Assembly (NCBI GenBank): GCA_030686995.1
Contig: CM060693.1
Span: forward strand, 117,030,728-117,094,727
Direction of reading: 5' to 3'
DNA length: 64,000 nucleotides
Origin: Artemisia argyi
Lineage: Eukaryota; Streptophyta; Magnoliopsida; Asterales; Asteraceae
Below, one piece after another: positions 1-10,620 of this stretch (position 1 is its first letter; every line of letters starts with the position of its first letter). A model generated the notes under the pieces. That model was not told the DNA's origin. It worked only from the letters and a program-made list of their open reading frames with translations, and searched no databases. The position numbers were made by a program, and so were the translations under genes.

Positions 1-2
1 GT

Positions 3-611
3 GGTCAAGTTGAGGTCTCCAATCGTGGCTTAAAACGAATTTTAGAGAGGACCGTAGGTGAACATCGTGCTTCATGGGCTGATAAGTTAGATGATGCATT
101 ATGGGCTTTCTGTACCGCTTACAAAAAACCCATTGGGTGCACTCCTTACAAGTTGGTTTACGGGAAGGCCTGCCATTTGCCCTTTGAACTTGAGCACAAG
201 GCCTACTGGACCTTGAAACATGCTAATTTTGACCTTTAAACCATGGGTGATCATCGTAAAGTTCAATTAAATGAATTAGTCGAGCTTCGTGATCAAGCCT
301 ATAAGAATTCTTTGATCTACAAAGAGAAGACAAAGAGGATTCATGATGCTAAGATTAAAGATCGCGTCTTCAATGTTGGTGATCGAGTCCTTCTTTTCAA
401 TTCTCGATTGAAGATTTTCTCAGGCAAGTTAAAAACCTGTTGGTCTGGACCATTCACCATTACCTAAGTTTTTCCTTATGGAACCGTTGAGCTAGCTCAA
501 TCTAATGGTCCCAACTTTAAGGTGAATGGTCATCGTCTTAAACATTACTTCGGAGGGGACATACCACCTATGGTTGTCCCGGATCTCCAAACTTTCCCTA
601 AGGATAACTAA
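3..611 (+). pseudogene. Athila integrase C-terminal part, two in-frame stops
   Basis: Frame 3 reads continuously as the end of a plant Athila integrase. It contains the post-DDE stretch GQVEVSN, a VNVGDRV-like region seen here as [12 protein letters not shown], and the GPF segment followed by a YGTVEL beta strand. It ends at TAA 609-611. In-frame TAA codons at 237-239 and 465-467 break it, so no full product is possible. It aligns along its whole length with the integrase of element K at 43634-44674 on the other strand. Integrase inserts the cDNA into chromosomes, and this tail is the part thought to influence target choice. The N-terminal zinc domain and the first two DDE acids lie outside the window. 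The family call is secure; the copy is dead. Confidence 0.85.
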
Positions 612-621
612 ATTCGGGGAT

Positions 622-643
622 CGAGTTAAGCTCATGTGACTCG
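622..643 (+). other. Stop-proximal hairpin of A
   Basis: Inverted repeat CGAGT...ACTCG lies 11 bases after the integrase stop. It is in the same place as the hairpins of K (43604-43623), N1 (13784-13803), E (63399-63418) and H (26882-26900). Confidence 0.5.
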
Positions 644-2542
644 GTAATAAAAAACAAGCGCTTCGTGGGAGGTACCTCATGCTTATCCATTTCATTTTCT
701 TTATTTTCTATTTTCTTAAGTAACGTGACGTGAGGGGGGTGACCCTTTCCAAACTCGTGTTTTTGTGGTTGTTTGTGAATGTTTAGGAATTTCCCCAAAG
801 TTTGAGGACTCTCGTGCTCGTGGTTTGTCGTTCTCTCCACTCGAGTCTCATTCTTCGCTGCTCTTTCGGAAATTCACCATATCCAAAATCTTATCGACTA
901 GCGTTTATCTCTTGGCATACTTAATAAACGGCCTTAGATATTACGTAAGACTACACGTACCCTTAAAACATTGAGGACAATATTTCACTTTAGTCCGGGG
1001 GGGATGAATCTTCGATTCGATTTGACCTTGAACCTTCGTCTGAGCCGTTAACTTATGCAACTCCGTTTTTCCACCAAAATTTTTAATTTTTGTCACCTCT
1101 TTATTAAAAAAAAATGAATGATATATGAAGTAATAATAAGTTTTGACACCTTGTTTTGACTTTCTTACCAGCGAGAGTAGAAATAAATGTTTCGACTTGA
1201 CCGGGCGTGTTGAGCCCTAGCTCGTCTCCCTTAACCAATATAATCAAAAGATTATGGCTAAGCATTCGCGGATCTCATTATTTGGGATTTTAAATTTGCT
1301 GAGATCGAGGAATGATAGAGTTTATTTACAAGTTTCGTTCTAAACGTGGAATTGTTGGATCTCTTTAGAGCCTACGAAAGGTACTTGTGGCCTCTTTGTT
1401 CCCACAAGATTGCACACCAATAATAATAGATCTCTAGGATTAATTAAGTGTATGGGGTTTGGGCAATACTTAGTTTTTTCTCGTTCCCAACAAAATCTCT
1501 GCATATGGGGGTTTGGTACACATAGGGGTATTGCCAGTGCTATGGTGAAATAGACTATTGCATCTTGCCGGTTCACAGCCGATATTGTGATCTTAGTAAA
1601 GGCCGTAGGACTCGGGGTTTGGAATATGATTATGAATATCAATAATAATAATCCAAAACCAAATAAAAAGGAAGAGGAATCCAAAGCTATAAAAAGCAGC
1701 GGATATAAATCCAAAGTCATAATAAAGCTCTTACATCTTGGTGGCTCTTAAACCGTTGTTGTAAAAGAAATAAAGGTAAGGACCAAATATTATTAAAGTG
1801 CTTATAATTATGCAAAAATGCCAAGCTTCGACTCCGGGGGTTTCCCTAATAAAAAGCTTCCGTTTCGGGTCTCAAACATGGGATGTCTCGGTCGTAAATA
1901 AAAACGGGGCCCCCACAAATCATGTTAAATCAGAGACCTTCATGTGGACCCGATTTCAGTATGCAGGGGTTTTCGAGGGAAAGTTTGGAAACTACTTAGC
2001 GTTCAAATTTTGTGCTCTTATCGGACTAATAAATATCAAAATGAGAAAATATGAAGCAATTCATTTCTCACAAAATTAAAATCTTGAGATACAAAACTTA
2101 CGAACTGGGAACAAGAGGTAATGACACAAGTAACTTTTGTGGGTAGTGTTAGCATCTAACTTGTAGATAAACAATGATTTCGATTTTACGCTTAGTTTGG
2201 GGGCTTGCGAAAAATCAAGGATGACGATTTCTATCCGTATGGTCTCTTCTCTGTGAGAAATGTTTCTACTCGTTGACCCTGAAAGTTATCAACAGATAAG
2301 AATTGATAATGAAAGTCAAGGCAAACCGTCACATTCACATATATAAATGAAAAAGAACAAAAAGAGTAGTAGTAGTTATTATTCATGAAAATCGGAAAAC
2401 GGAGCATTTTCTAGAATAAATGATTTTAATATCTCTTTTGAACATCATTGCTACTTTACAACGTCAGTAAAGAGAGCATTTGAAATTATTTATCTCTTAA
2501 GCGTGAGGTGATGACATTGCGTGAGGACATGGCAATACCTTA

Positions 2543-2555
2543 GTCTGGGGGATTT
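2543..2555 (+). other. Polypurine tract of A
   Basis: GTCTGGGGGATTT lies directly before the LTR start TGATGTGTG. It matches the GTGTGGGGGAT tracts of K and N1 in position and form, as expected for the plus-strand DNA primer. Confidence 0.65.
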
Positions 2556-3529
2556 TGATGTGTGCTTTTTCACACATCCATTTTATCCTTAAATCAGACC
2601 AAATACATCAAATACTAACCAAATATGCCAAGAGAATGTGTGTTTTTGTATTTGCGTATGTGCAGGTACGGGTATGTGAGAAATGAACAAAGAACAAAGC
2701 CAAAACCGACAAAAACGAGCATGAGATTGGAAAAAGGTCAAAAGCCGGAGCCGGGGAAGCAAAGTAATCAAAGAAAGCTCAAAATTACATAAGAAGTCCT
2801 CACAGATTCACAAAGTTACATATTTAGTCCCTAGACAAAGTTTGGAGATATTGGCAATTTTAGTCCCTACACTTTCAGAGTTAGGCAAAAATGGTCCCTT
2901 GGGAGAAAAATCAAAAAGAGGTCCTTGCTGAATCAAAGAATTACAACATACGCCCTTGGAAGAAACTTTTGGGAATTTACATAATTAGTCCCTATGAAAT
3001 TCATTTATATAACATTGGTCCTTATGTTTAATATTAACCTTACATTTTCAAACCGGATCTACAAGTATTAAATCCATATTAACACAAGCCCATAAAAACA
3101 TAAGCCCAATACCTCTTTACACACTACTCAGTCCACCCAGCCCCTATACCCGATCCAAACCTTTCCCCAGTCAAAGATCCGATCAAACATATTAATAATA
3201 AAAATCCCCATTCGCATTTTCATATTTACCCAGAAAAGTTAGAACCCTAATTACTGTTCACAAAAGTAACTCCCCATTTCACAGTAATTAAGGGTAATTG
3301 AGGTATTGTACGTGTGCTTCTTGAAGATACTGACATGGCAGGCCTGCCATGTCAGTGATCCATGTGCTTTTACGCGTAAAACGATTAGGCAATCATGATC
3401 CTAGGGCTATGGATTAAGGATTGAGTACCAAGGGTGATCTAAGGGACGAGAATGACTCAAAGAAACACAAGATGACACGGATTGTTGAGCTGTATCACTA
3501 GAAGCATCCAAGGACCTCACCTCTTCAAG

Positions 3530-3537
3530 TATATATA
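3530..3537 (+). promoter_or_regulatory. TATA box in LTR A
   Basis: TATATATA lies about 970 bases into the LTR, with a C-rich stretch just after it. This is the position of the U3/R promoter in this group. Confidence 0.45.
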
Positions 3538-3824
3538 CCCCCCTCTAGTCACAGATATGGTGAGTAGTTTTAGGGTTTCAAAATTTGTTTAGTGTTATGC
3601 TTTTTGTATTTTCCTTTCAAATCTTTGTACTGAATTCTTAAAATTAATATAATCAAGTTTTATTTTCTCAGCTTATTGTCTTATTTCTATTTCTTATTTT
3701 GATTTCAGCGGTTTACCTTATTGATTAGTTTAAATTTATTGATTTAGATTGTTTACATTTTCATTTAAAGTCCTGTTGCAATTTATACTTACAATCCAAA
3801 CAAAAAAAAAACAAAAAAAATCAG

Positions 3825-3826
<2 letters not shown>

Positions 3827-3905
<79 letters not shown>
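3827..3905. repeat. (AT)n microsatellite, about 39 units
   Basis: An uninterrupted AT dinucleotide run inside LTR A. The open frame across it is an artefact of the repeat. Confidence 0.95.
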
Positions 3906-3908
<3 letters not shown>

Positions 3909-4559
3909 TTAATTATAATTTCAAGTTTCAAATAGCTTATTTACTGCTTTATATAAGCTTATATCAGGTTCCATATAGCTGTTTGTGAGTTTATCTAGTC
4001 AATTTCTCTTATAATTCAAAAAAGGTCAAAGTAAGTCAACTACATCAGCTTATTAATTAAGCTTAGCTTATTGAGAGTAAGGGACAACCATTAAGGAGCT
4101 TATGGCCTGTCTTAGAGACAGGCAAGCATAGTGAAACCCCCTCTGTTTTGCTGAGGGGGTATTGAGTTTGTAAGTGTTCATTTTAAACTTCCATTGCATC
4201 AGTAGTATAATAAGTAGTTTAGATCTGTTTTAGTGTTATGGTTCCTGTTTATTTGCATTATTTGCATCATAAGTAGTGTAGTTGTGGTCTATTTCATCAT
4301 TTAGACTTGTTTGTGTTTGGATTGGTAGTGTTTCATTGACTATTTTGCCTTGAATCTGTGTTGTCTAGTTTCTGTGTTTAAGTTGCTTTTGAGATTGATG
4401 AGTGCTCAAACACTCATCATTTTTGGTCAAATCTGATCTGCAAAACATACAAAAACACTCAGAAATGCATCAAAATACTGAAAATATTTCAAAATTGTGT
4501 TTTATATGTTTTAGATGCAAAAAGAGTAAAAACAGATGAAAAACATATAAAGTTTGCAA

Positions 4560-5040
4560 ATTTGGCAGTTTCAGTCCCCCAACTTTCATAAAATGTCAAA
4601 ACTAGTCCCTGGTCATTCAAAATATGGAAAATTATCACCAAATGTCCTTTTAAAATCATCAGATGTCATATTTAGTCCTTTAGTGAAAAATCCCAAAAGT
4701 TTTGGAAAATTACAAGTTTGGTCCCTGAACTTCAGAAAATGGCAGAATTGGTCCCTGGGAAAAAAATCTTGAAGAAAAGTCAACAACAGTCCCCTAGGAA
4801 TCAATGAGTGACAAAGTTTACCCTTGAAAGTTAAAAAATGCAAAAATGTCAAAACAGGTCCTTTAGGTTTCAAACTTGACAGCTTTAGTCCCCGGGTGTT
4901 AAAAATGGAAAAATTATCATAAAGAGTCCTTGTGGAATTATATTTTGGCAAGAGTGGCCCTTGTAGCAAGTTTGGAATTTTGGAAGAAGTGGTCCCTGCA
5001 TTTTCAGCATGTTACACAATTGGCCCTTGTACTTTATTAG
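4560..5040 (+). repeat. Degenerate GGTCCCT repeats in U3 of B
   Basis: Many imperfect units contain A/GGTCCCT or AGTCC followed by AAAATG/GCAAAAT-like text, spaced roughly 35-45 bases. The same unit in reverse sense (GGGACTA...) fills U3 of K (42220-42560, 53370-53720) and E (61790-62400). A few units occur in A and D. Confidence 0.6.
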
Positions 5041-5188
5041 TTAACAAACCAAACAAAACACCTTATTTACCACCAAATCCAATACATCCACAAACCCAAT
5101 CCACCCTAATCTACCCAAGCCCAGTCCATGAATAACCTGTGGCCCATTAACCAAAACCCTACACCACATAAATAAAACCACCCATATT

Positions 5189-5203
5189 CCCCCCCCCCCC
5201 CCC
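5189..5203 (+). repeat. Homopolymer C15
   Basis: Fifteen C residues between the GGTCCCT repeats and the TATA box of LTR B. The length may be unreliable in sequencing. Confidence 0.8.
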
Positions 5204-5540
5204 ATTTTATTTAATCCCACTAGGTCAAACCTTTTGACCTTTTCTCTCAGCCTCCACCTCCCTCCAAAACAACCTGCAACCCTACCCTGCCAAGCCCCAA
5301 CACCATCATCACTCTCCACTGAAACCTATTCACCAACACTTCACCCTATTGTAACTTTCCTCCACAAAACTCCAATTCTTGCTCCCTGCCAACAAGCTAT
5401 CTGCCAAATGGTTATAATACCCATTTTTCCCGCCAATTGGTTTTAATGGCTGAGATGATATCAGGTAAACGAATGGATGGGATTTGATGAAAAGAGGCTC
5501 AGAAGATGACAAGGGGACCCAATGAAGCCCTAGTTTTTCA

Positions 5541-5549
5541 TATATAAAT
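5541..5549 (+). promoter_or_regulatory. TATA box in LTR B
   Basis: TATATAAAT stands about 1.15 kb into the LTR, after the U3 repeats. It leaves a transcribed R/U5 part of about 2.8 kb, as in element K. Confidence 0.5.
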
Positions 5550-8401
5550 AGTCCATTTTGTAAGCCATTTTTTGGCATTAGGATTTTAGAGTAGGTAGTT
5601 TTAGTGTAAAATGGGTTAATTATGTTTTAGTTTAATTAAGTTTGTTTAAGTTTGTGATGTAATTTGCAATTCCAGTTAATGAAAAATTTCAAAGTTTGGA
5701 AATTAATTCTCTAAATTGTTGTTTTAGCTTATTTGTATTCTGCTAATTTAGTACTGCTTAATCCCACTGCTTATCTTTTCACTCATGCTCATTAGTACCT
5801 TATTCTGTATATACTAGTGCTTATGTCTATTTGATTATTGCTTATTTTAGTGTTTGCATTTGCCTAATCTGACATTTGCTTGTTAGTACATGTTTTAGCT
5901 CTAATTAGTATAAGGTTGTTATAGCTTACTTAGTATTTCCCATTCTGTCACTTTAGCTTTTAAATAAGTAATTTAGGCTAGTTAATCAGTTTACATTAGT
6001 TGGATAGCTTAATCTCACTCAAAACCTATAAAAATCCAATTCAGTTGCCCATTAAGGGGTGTTTGGCATTGCTTGTTCAACTGAATTGCTGTGGTTGATA
6101 TTTATAGAAGATAGCTTAGACATTACTCTTCGGTTTAACTCAGCTCAGTCAAGGTTTTGAAATTGGTAGTTTTCAAGTAAAAGTCAAATTCCACTTATCC
6201 TTTCCTATTTGCATTCACTGTTAGAATTTTAGATTGCATTTCCATTCATTTAGTTGTATTAATTGGTACTTTAGCTTATTTCAGTCACCTTATAGCTTAT
6301 TACAACAGATTTAGTCACTTAGGACAATCTAAATCTCAATTTAGTCAACTTTTAATGAAAACCAATAAAAGTCAAAATTACATGTTCTAAGTTTTTTCCA
6401 ATATGGGATGAACTGTTCTGATTTTTCTGTTTGGAAGTAGGGTCTGAAATTGTTACATGGTAAAGTCACCCAGCTTGGCTTTAAAGACTCACCCTCATCT
6501 TATTTTTTTGAATTTTATTGGTGGCTTATTGAGGGCTCAAACAGGGCTGCAGGCCTCTGTATTGCCCTGCACCCAGCCTTCCCAGTTTTGACCCAATTTT
6601 CCAAAGACCATATCTAGTTCACCCTTTGGCCATTTTCTTTGGATATTGGTGATTTGAAAAGCTGGTTAGCCCAATTTGCTTGGTCCATGCTTATCTTGTC
6701 TTATATTGCTTGTTGGTTAGCTTAAGTTTCCCCCCTAGTTGCCCATTTCTGCTGTAGCTCAGTTAGGATTGAGCTTGTTTGATACATGTTTCAGCTTATG
6801 TATTGCTTTAATGTTTGTTGTTTTAAACTCATTTAGGATAGTTTGGACCTATGCAAGTTTGTGTTTGAGACTGGTTCTAGCTTGTGCTCAATTTGGGTAG
6901 CTTAAGTTTTCGAAAAACTCATTTTAGCCTAAAACCTCAACTGATGGATATTAAGCTTTGCATAAGCATTGAGCTTATTTGAATTCCTTTTGATCAATCC
7001 TTGGTTATTGAATGATGTTGTTATGTTTGCATGAGTTTAAAGCTGAACTTGTTCTTTTGGTTCCTTGGTTGTAGCTTATTTGCCCAACAGTAGCTTATTT
7101 ATTGTGCTTGCCTTTTGTGACCATCAAAATCAGTGACCACAGGCCAACATTTGCATGTCCCTAGCTTGTTCCATAGGCCACCTTAGCTTAAGCTTTTGGG
7201 CTTTCTGAAAAGCCCATACAGCTGGCTAGTGGATTCCAGGCTTATATTGGGTCTGGGAGCTTTTGCCCTAGCTTATTTTGGCCTCCAATTCAGCCCAGTG
7301 GACTGGTTGGTTTAGGGATTTGTGCTTTTGCTTATTTGCTAGTTTTAGCTTATTCTGAGCATTTCTTTGGTTGAGATTAGTTGTTTCAAGCTCATATAAG
7401 TTATTTGTAGTGTACTCTAGCTTTTAATAATTATTTGCATTGTTTGCTTATTTTTAAGTGCTTATTTGTAAGTGCTTATTGCCCATTTTGCTTATTTTGA
7501 TTTCTTTTTCAGTATATTTTATTTTTCTTAAGTCCTTAATTGTATTTTAGAATTTTCCTAAAAGTTTCAGATTTTTCTTTGCCTTTTTAGTATTTTTAAT
7601 AAATCAAAAGTAGTTTTAGTAATTAATAAATAATAAATAATTAATAATAAATAGATAAATAATGTAATAAATATATTTTCTGTTTTAAAATTAAGTTTAT
7701 AATATTTTAGATTTTTCAAAATTATAATTTCATTTTTCTAGGTTTATTTTATATTTTCTTAATTTTTAATGTATTATTAAAAAGTTAAAAATAGTTTTTA
7801 ATTAATCATAAATAATTAATAAGTCTAAAAAATAATTTTCTTTTTCACAAAATTTTCTTTTATCATTAGGTTCATAAAAATATAATTTTCATGTCCGTAG
7901 GGTTAGTGTAGCTCAAATTTCACATTATTTCGCGCACTCGGGTTTATTTTAATTTTAACTCGCGTTTTATTTAAATAACTTTTACGTTTTTAAATTTAGG
8001 TTACGTTAGTAAAAGTAGTTTGTAAAATAAAGAAAAACCAAAAACATAAATAAAGTGATAGCTTCTATTTAAGCCGTTTGGCTTATTTTTCTGCTTATTT
8101 ATAAGCAAATTCTGATTTTAAGTTTTTAGATTACGTTTTAGGTTAATTAGGTTTCGCGTTATTGTTAATATAGTTTGTTTACATCGTTCTCATTCGTATT
8201 TCCTTAGTTTAATCATCTCAAACCCTTTCCTGTCCAAATTCACCCGATCACAAACCCGTTTTAATTACCATCACACCTCGTCAGGACATAACGACCCGGG
8301 GAAACCCTATACTTCCGCGGAGATTTGAGCCTAAGGAGTTTGGCTATGTTGACCACATCCGTGGTTGATTTTAGTTCACCGCTTTTACCTCAATCAGAGA
8401 T

Positions 8402-9060
8402 CCGTATTTTTAAGTTTGATTGGTGAGATTTGATCTATTGGTAACTGAGTTTGAGTTTGGATTTGGTTGGAGTAGACTTGAGTAAGCTATTGGTTAAGAC
8501 TGTCACTTATAGGGTGTTTGGTTAATTGTGCCTTGCTGGTCTCAGTGTCATTTCAGAAAGTAATAGTGGTTTAGGATAAACACTTAGGTTGCATTAGACT
8601 TAATTTAGCATAATAACAGTTGTTATTTACAGAAAAGTCAACATTATCTTGTTTCATAAATTTGTTGCATATCAGTTAATTATTTAAGTTGCATAGTCAT
8701 TAGATTTAGTTGCATTAGGAGTTGAGTTTGCTTAATTCAATCATTTCATAGCTTAATACATCTGTAGTAATCATTCAGGTTTATCTAAAATTCAAATTAG
8801 TCAAAACAAAAAGTCAAAAACAAATTACAACTCAGTTTTTGGTTAAACTTGATTAAAGTCTCTAGGATTTATTATTATTTGGAAACACCTTTGGATTGAT
8901 AGTTTTACAAGTTTAACAGTCAGAGAAACAAAATAAAAAAGAAAAATTGGGTTTGAAACCCAATAGCTTATTTGAAATTAGCCTATAAGTTGACTGTTTG
9001 AGCTTTTCTTCCCCTGCTCATCAGCTTTTGAGCAATTTTCTAAGGGTCTGTTAGGTTATC
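8402..9060 (+). repeat. 3' LTR of A, right portion
   Basis: It continues LTR A after the second GAGAT of B. It is AT-rich and has no ORF. It lacks the terminal GACCCGGG block of related LTRs, so the LTR end is probably missing. The right limit is approximate: sequence clearly belonging to element C starts by 9076. Confidence 0.45.
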
Positions 9061-9075
9061 TAATTTGATTGGAGA

Positions 9076-9572
9076 TCAGTTTTGTTGGTGGATTTGGTAT
9101 CTCAGGTGGATAGTGAGTCTTTTGCCCCCTAACCATGACATACAACTAGGTGGCTCAACTCTAACCTCATGTGTATCGTATGTTTTGGTGAAATCTATCC
9201 CGCTCATGCAACTAGGTAGTTCAACACTAACCATCTCATAATCTTGGTTTGAATCTAAGTTCATGTTCTTAGAAACTAGGTCATCTTGCTCATACGAATC
9301 CACAATTCGTTGAACTTATGGGTCATGGTTAGGAAGTTTTTCTCAAAATTCATCCAACGGGTCTCACTAAAAGGAATTGTTCACGATAATGACCGTCTAA
9401 TAGAAATCACACATGCATAGAATTCATCAAACCCATCTAACTTTACTCCCAACTCCTCTTGGATGTCACTAAGATCACACAAAAATTCATTGGAATGATA
9501 AGAAGCAAATCTATTAGTGAAATATAATTGTTCCTCTATTGTCAGTGATCTAAATGGGATTTCGTCCGCCAT
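9076..9572 (-). pseudogene. First ORF of element C, unknown protein, broken
   Basis: The ATG at 9572 sits where element H has its gag ATG: both follow the PBS by about 150 bases of similar leader. The protein begins MADEIPFRSLTIEEQLYF and is not like the H gag. A TGA at about 9381 and a one-base frameshift near 9305 break it. The next frame carries a short repeat, VELPSCMSGIDF then VEPPSCMSWLGG, and ends at 9076. I do not recognise the family. Since it sits in the gag position of an H-like element, it may be the first ORF of a distinct non-autonomous lineage. The right-hand start is secure; the end is limited by the junction with LTR A. Confidence 0.45.
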
Positions 9573-9723
9573 AGTGACAATTGAAAATGGTTTTACAAAC
9601 AAAGGGCACAAAGAAAAATATAGACTACAAGAACGCTAAAAAAAACAAAATAAAAATCTCACTTGATATGAATCTAATGAGTAGACCTCATTAAAATAAA
9701 ATTCAACCTAAATAATAACTATT

Positions 9724-9741
9724 CCCCGGGCTGCGGCGCCA
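9724..9741 (-). other. Primer-binding site of C
   Basis: On the minus strand TGGCGCCGCAGCCCGGGG lies six bases inside the LTR end. It is identical to the PBS of H and similar to the 3' end complement of tRNA-Asp. Confidence 0.8.
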
Positions 9742-9747
9742 AAAACT

Positions 9748-10620
9748 TGATGCGTGGAATTGCGCCTTCGCAAAAGGTTTTACCTCTCAAGGAATAGTGT
9801 TCGTTAGGATTGAAATTAATCTAACTAGGTCTAGAGGTGAGGGATGATTCTTTTTGTATTTTTATATTTTAAATGAAACCAAGTAAAATCTCGGTTTTGG
9901 AAGGAGGAGCGGAATTAGTTGCTAATCAACTAACCCAAAAACTACCAATTAAACTAATATGCAAGAAAAGTAAACTAGGGTTCTACAAGGGAAGTAAAGC
10001 ATGTCTACCTGTAATGTATTACTCCTTGCTAGCTATCTAATTCTACATATTGAATTGTCACACCTTGTTTTAATTGACGGGTTGTATTCCTTAATACCAT
10101 TCGTGGGGGTGTTTACAAATTTCCCCAACTCTATACGCTTCTATCTCTTCCAATGACAGACACCCAGTATCATATCATGGCCTCCCCAATAGTCACTTAT
10201 GCATTAAACACAACCAATTAATCGTAGTACACATCCGATTCATGTTTCCTAAGACGTTCAAGCAAGTTACCAATAGGAAGTCTGCCAGTTTTCTTAATCC
10301 TAACATCGATAAACATTCAATCAAAACAAGAAACAATAGGAACCAATAATTATAAACTAAATCAACTAGACCTATTGAAGTGTCACGCCTTAATTGATGA
10401 AGATTGACACAAACATCAACAAGGAATCAATAAGATCTAATCAGTTATATACAAGTTTCACACAATCATTAGACACAAGGTGAATTAGCCAAGCATAATG
10501 AATGGAGAACAATCAACAATAACAATGAAAGACATAATTAAGATAGAATCAACAAACCAATACAAGATGTTTATGGAGTGATTGAAACCCTCTAAGTTGC
10601 TGGAAAAACACCTACCCTAA
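9748..10620 (-). repeat. LTR of C, U5-side portion
   Basis: Reverse complement of the terminal part of the H-family LTR (compare 23750-24417). It shares the stretch with ATCATCCCTC...CTAGACCTAG. It ends at the N1 insertion; CCTAA at 10616-10620 is the target duplication. Confidence 0.8.

Larger units (their letters stand above)
612..2555 (+). other. 3' untranslated region of A, no gene seen
   Basis: About 1.9 kb between the integrase stop and the LTR. A hairpin CGAGT...ACTCG lies at 622-643. A block AAGCGCTTC...GGGAGG...ATG lies at 656-681 and recurs in element H at 26913-26937. An ATTG-AGGA-CAAT hairpin at 969-980 is followed by a G tract near 995-1002, comparable with the hairpin and G tract of N1, K and E. 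The open frame at 1798-2079 resembles nothing I know. The four-unit tandem module of N1, K and E is absent. Confidence 0.6.
1..4395 (+). mobile_element. Element A: 3' part of an Athila-like Ty3/gypsy element
   Basis: The left edge of the window enters an Athila-type element at the end of its integrase. It runs on through a non-coding 3' region and a polypurine tract into a 3' LTR that starts at 2556. The LTR is broken at 4395 by solo LTR B and resumes at 8402. Its 3' end cannot be placed because sequence of element C, on the other strand, begins near 9060. Orientation is + from the integrase frame and the PPT/LTR order. The 5' part lies outside the window. Confidence 0.8.
2556..4395 (+). repeat. 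3' LTR of A, left portion
   Basis: It begins with the foldback TGATGTGTG...CACACATC, as other LTRs here begin with TGATGAGTG...CACTCATCA. The first kilobase holds degenerate GGTCCCT/AGTCCCT repeats (about 2820-3030). A TATA box at 3530 is followed by an AT-rich transcribed part with an (AT)n run. It is cut at 4395 by element B, with GAGAT (4391-4395) duplicated at 8397-8401. Confidence 0.7.
4396..8396 (+). mobile_element. Element B: 4.0-kb solo LTR, Athila/N1-type
   Basis: It starts with TGATGAGTG...CACTCATCA and ends ...CCTCAATCA. It is flanked by the 5-bp duplication GAGAT (4391-4395 and 8397-8401). No PBS, PPT or coding DNA lies inside, so it is a solo LTR left by recombination between the two LTRs of one element. 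Its first roughly 200 bases match the U3 end of the N1 LTR in reverse complement. Near its 3' end a block with GACCCGGGGAAA (about 8276-8325) matches the U5 ends of N1, K, E and F. The interior is AT-rich with many GCTTATT words. The long stretch without a gene is LTR DNA. Confidence 0.88.

Noticed and set aside
1798..2079. 93-codon open frame after the A integrase as a possible env-like gene
   Set aside because: No signal peptide, no membrane segment, no similarity to known env-like proteins, and no counterpart in the other elements.
3749..3988. Open frame across the (AT)n run
   Set aside because: It is the translation of the dinucleotide repeat and nothing else.
5041..5319. Open frame inside LTR B
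   Set aside because: It lies in U3 of a solo LTR over low-complexity DNA and is not kept in related LTRs.
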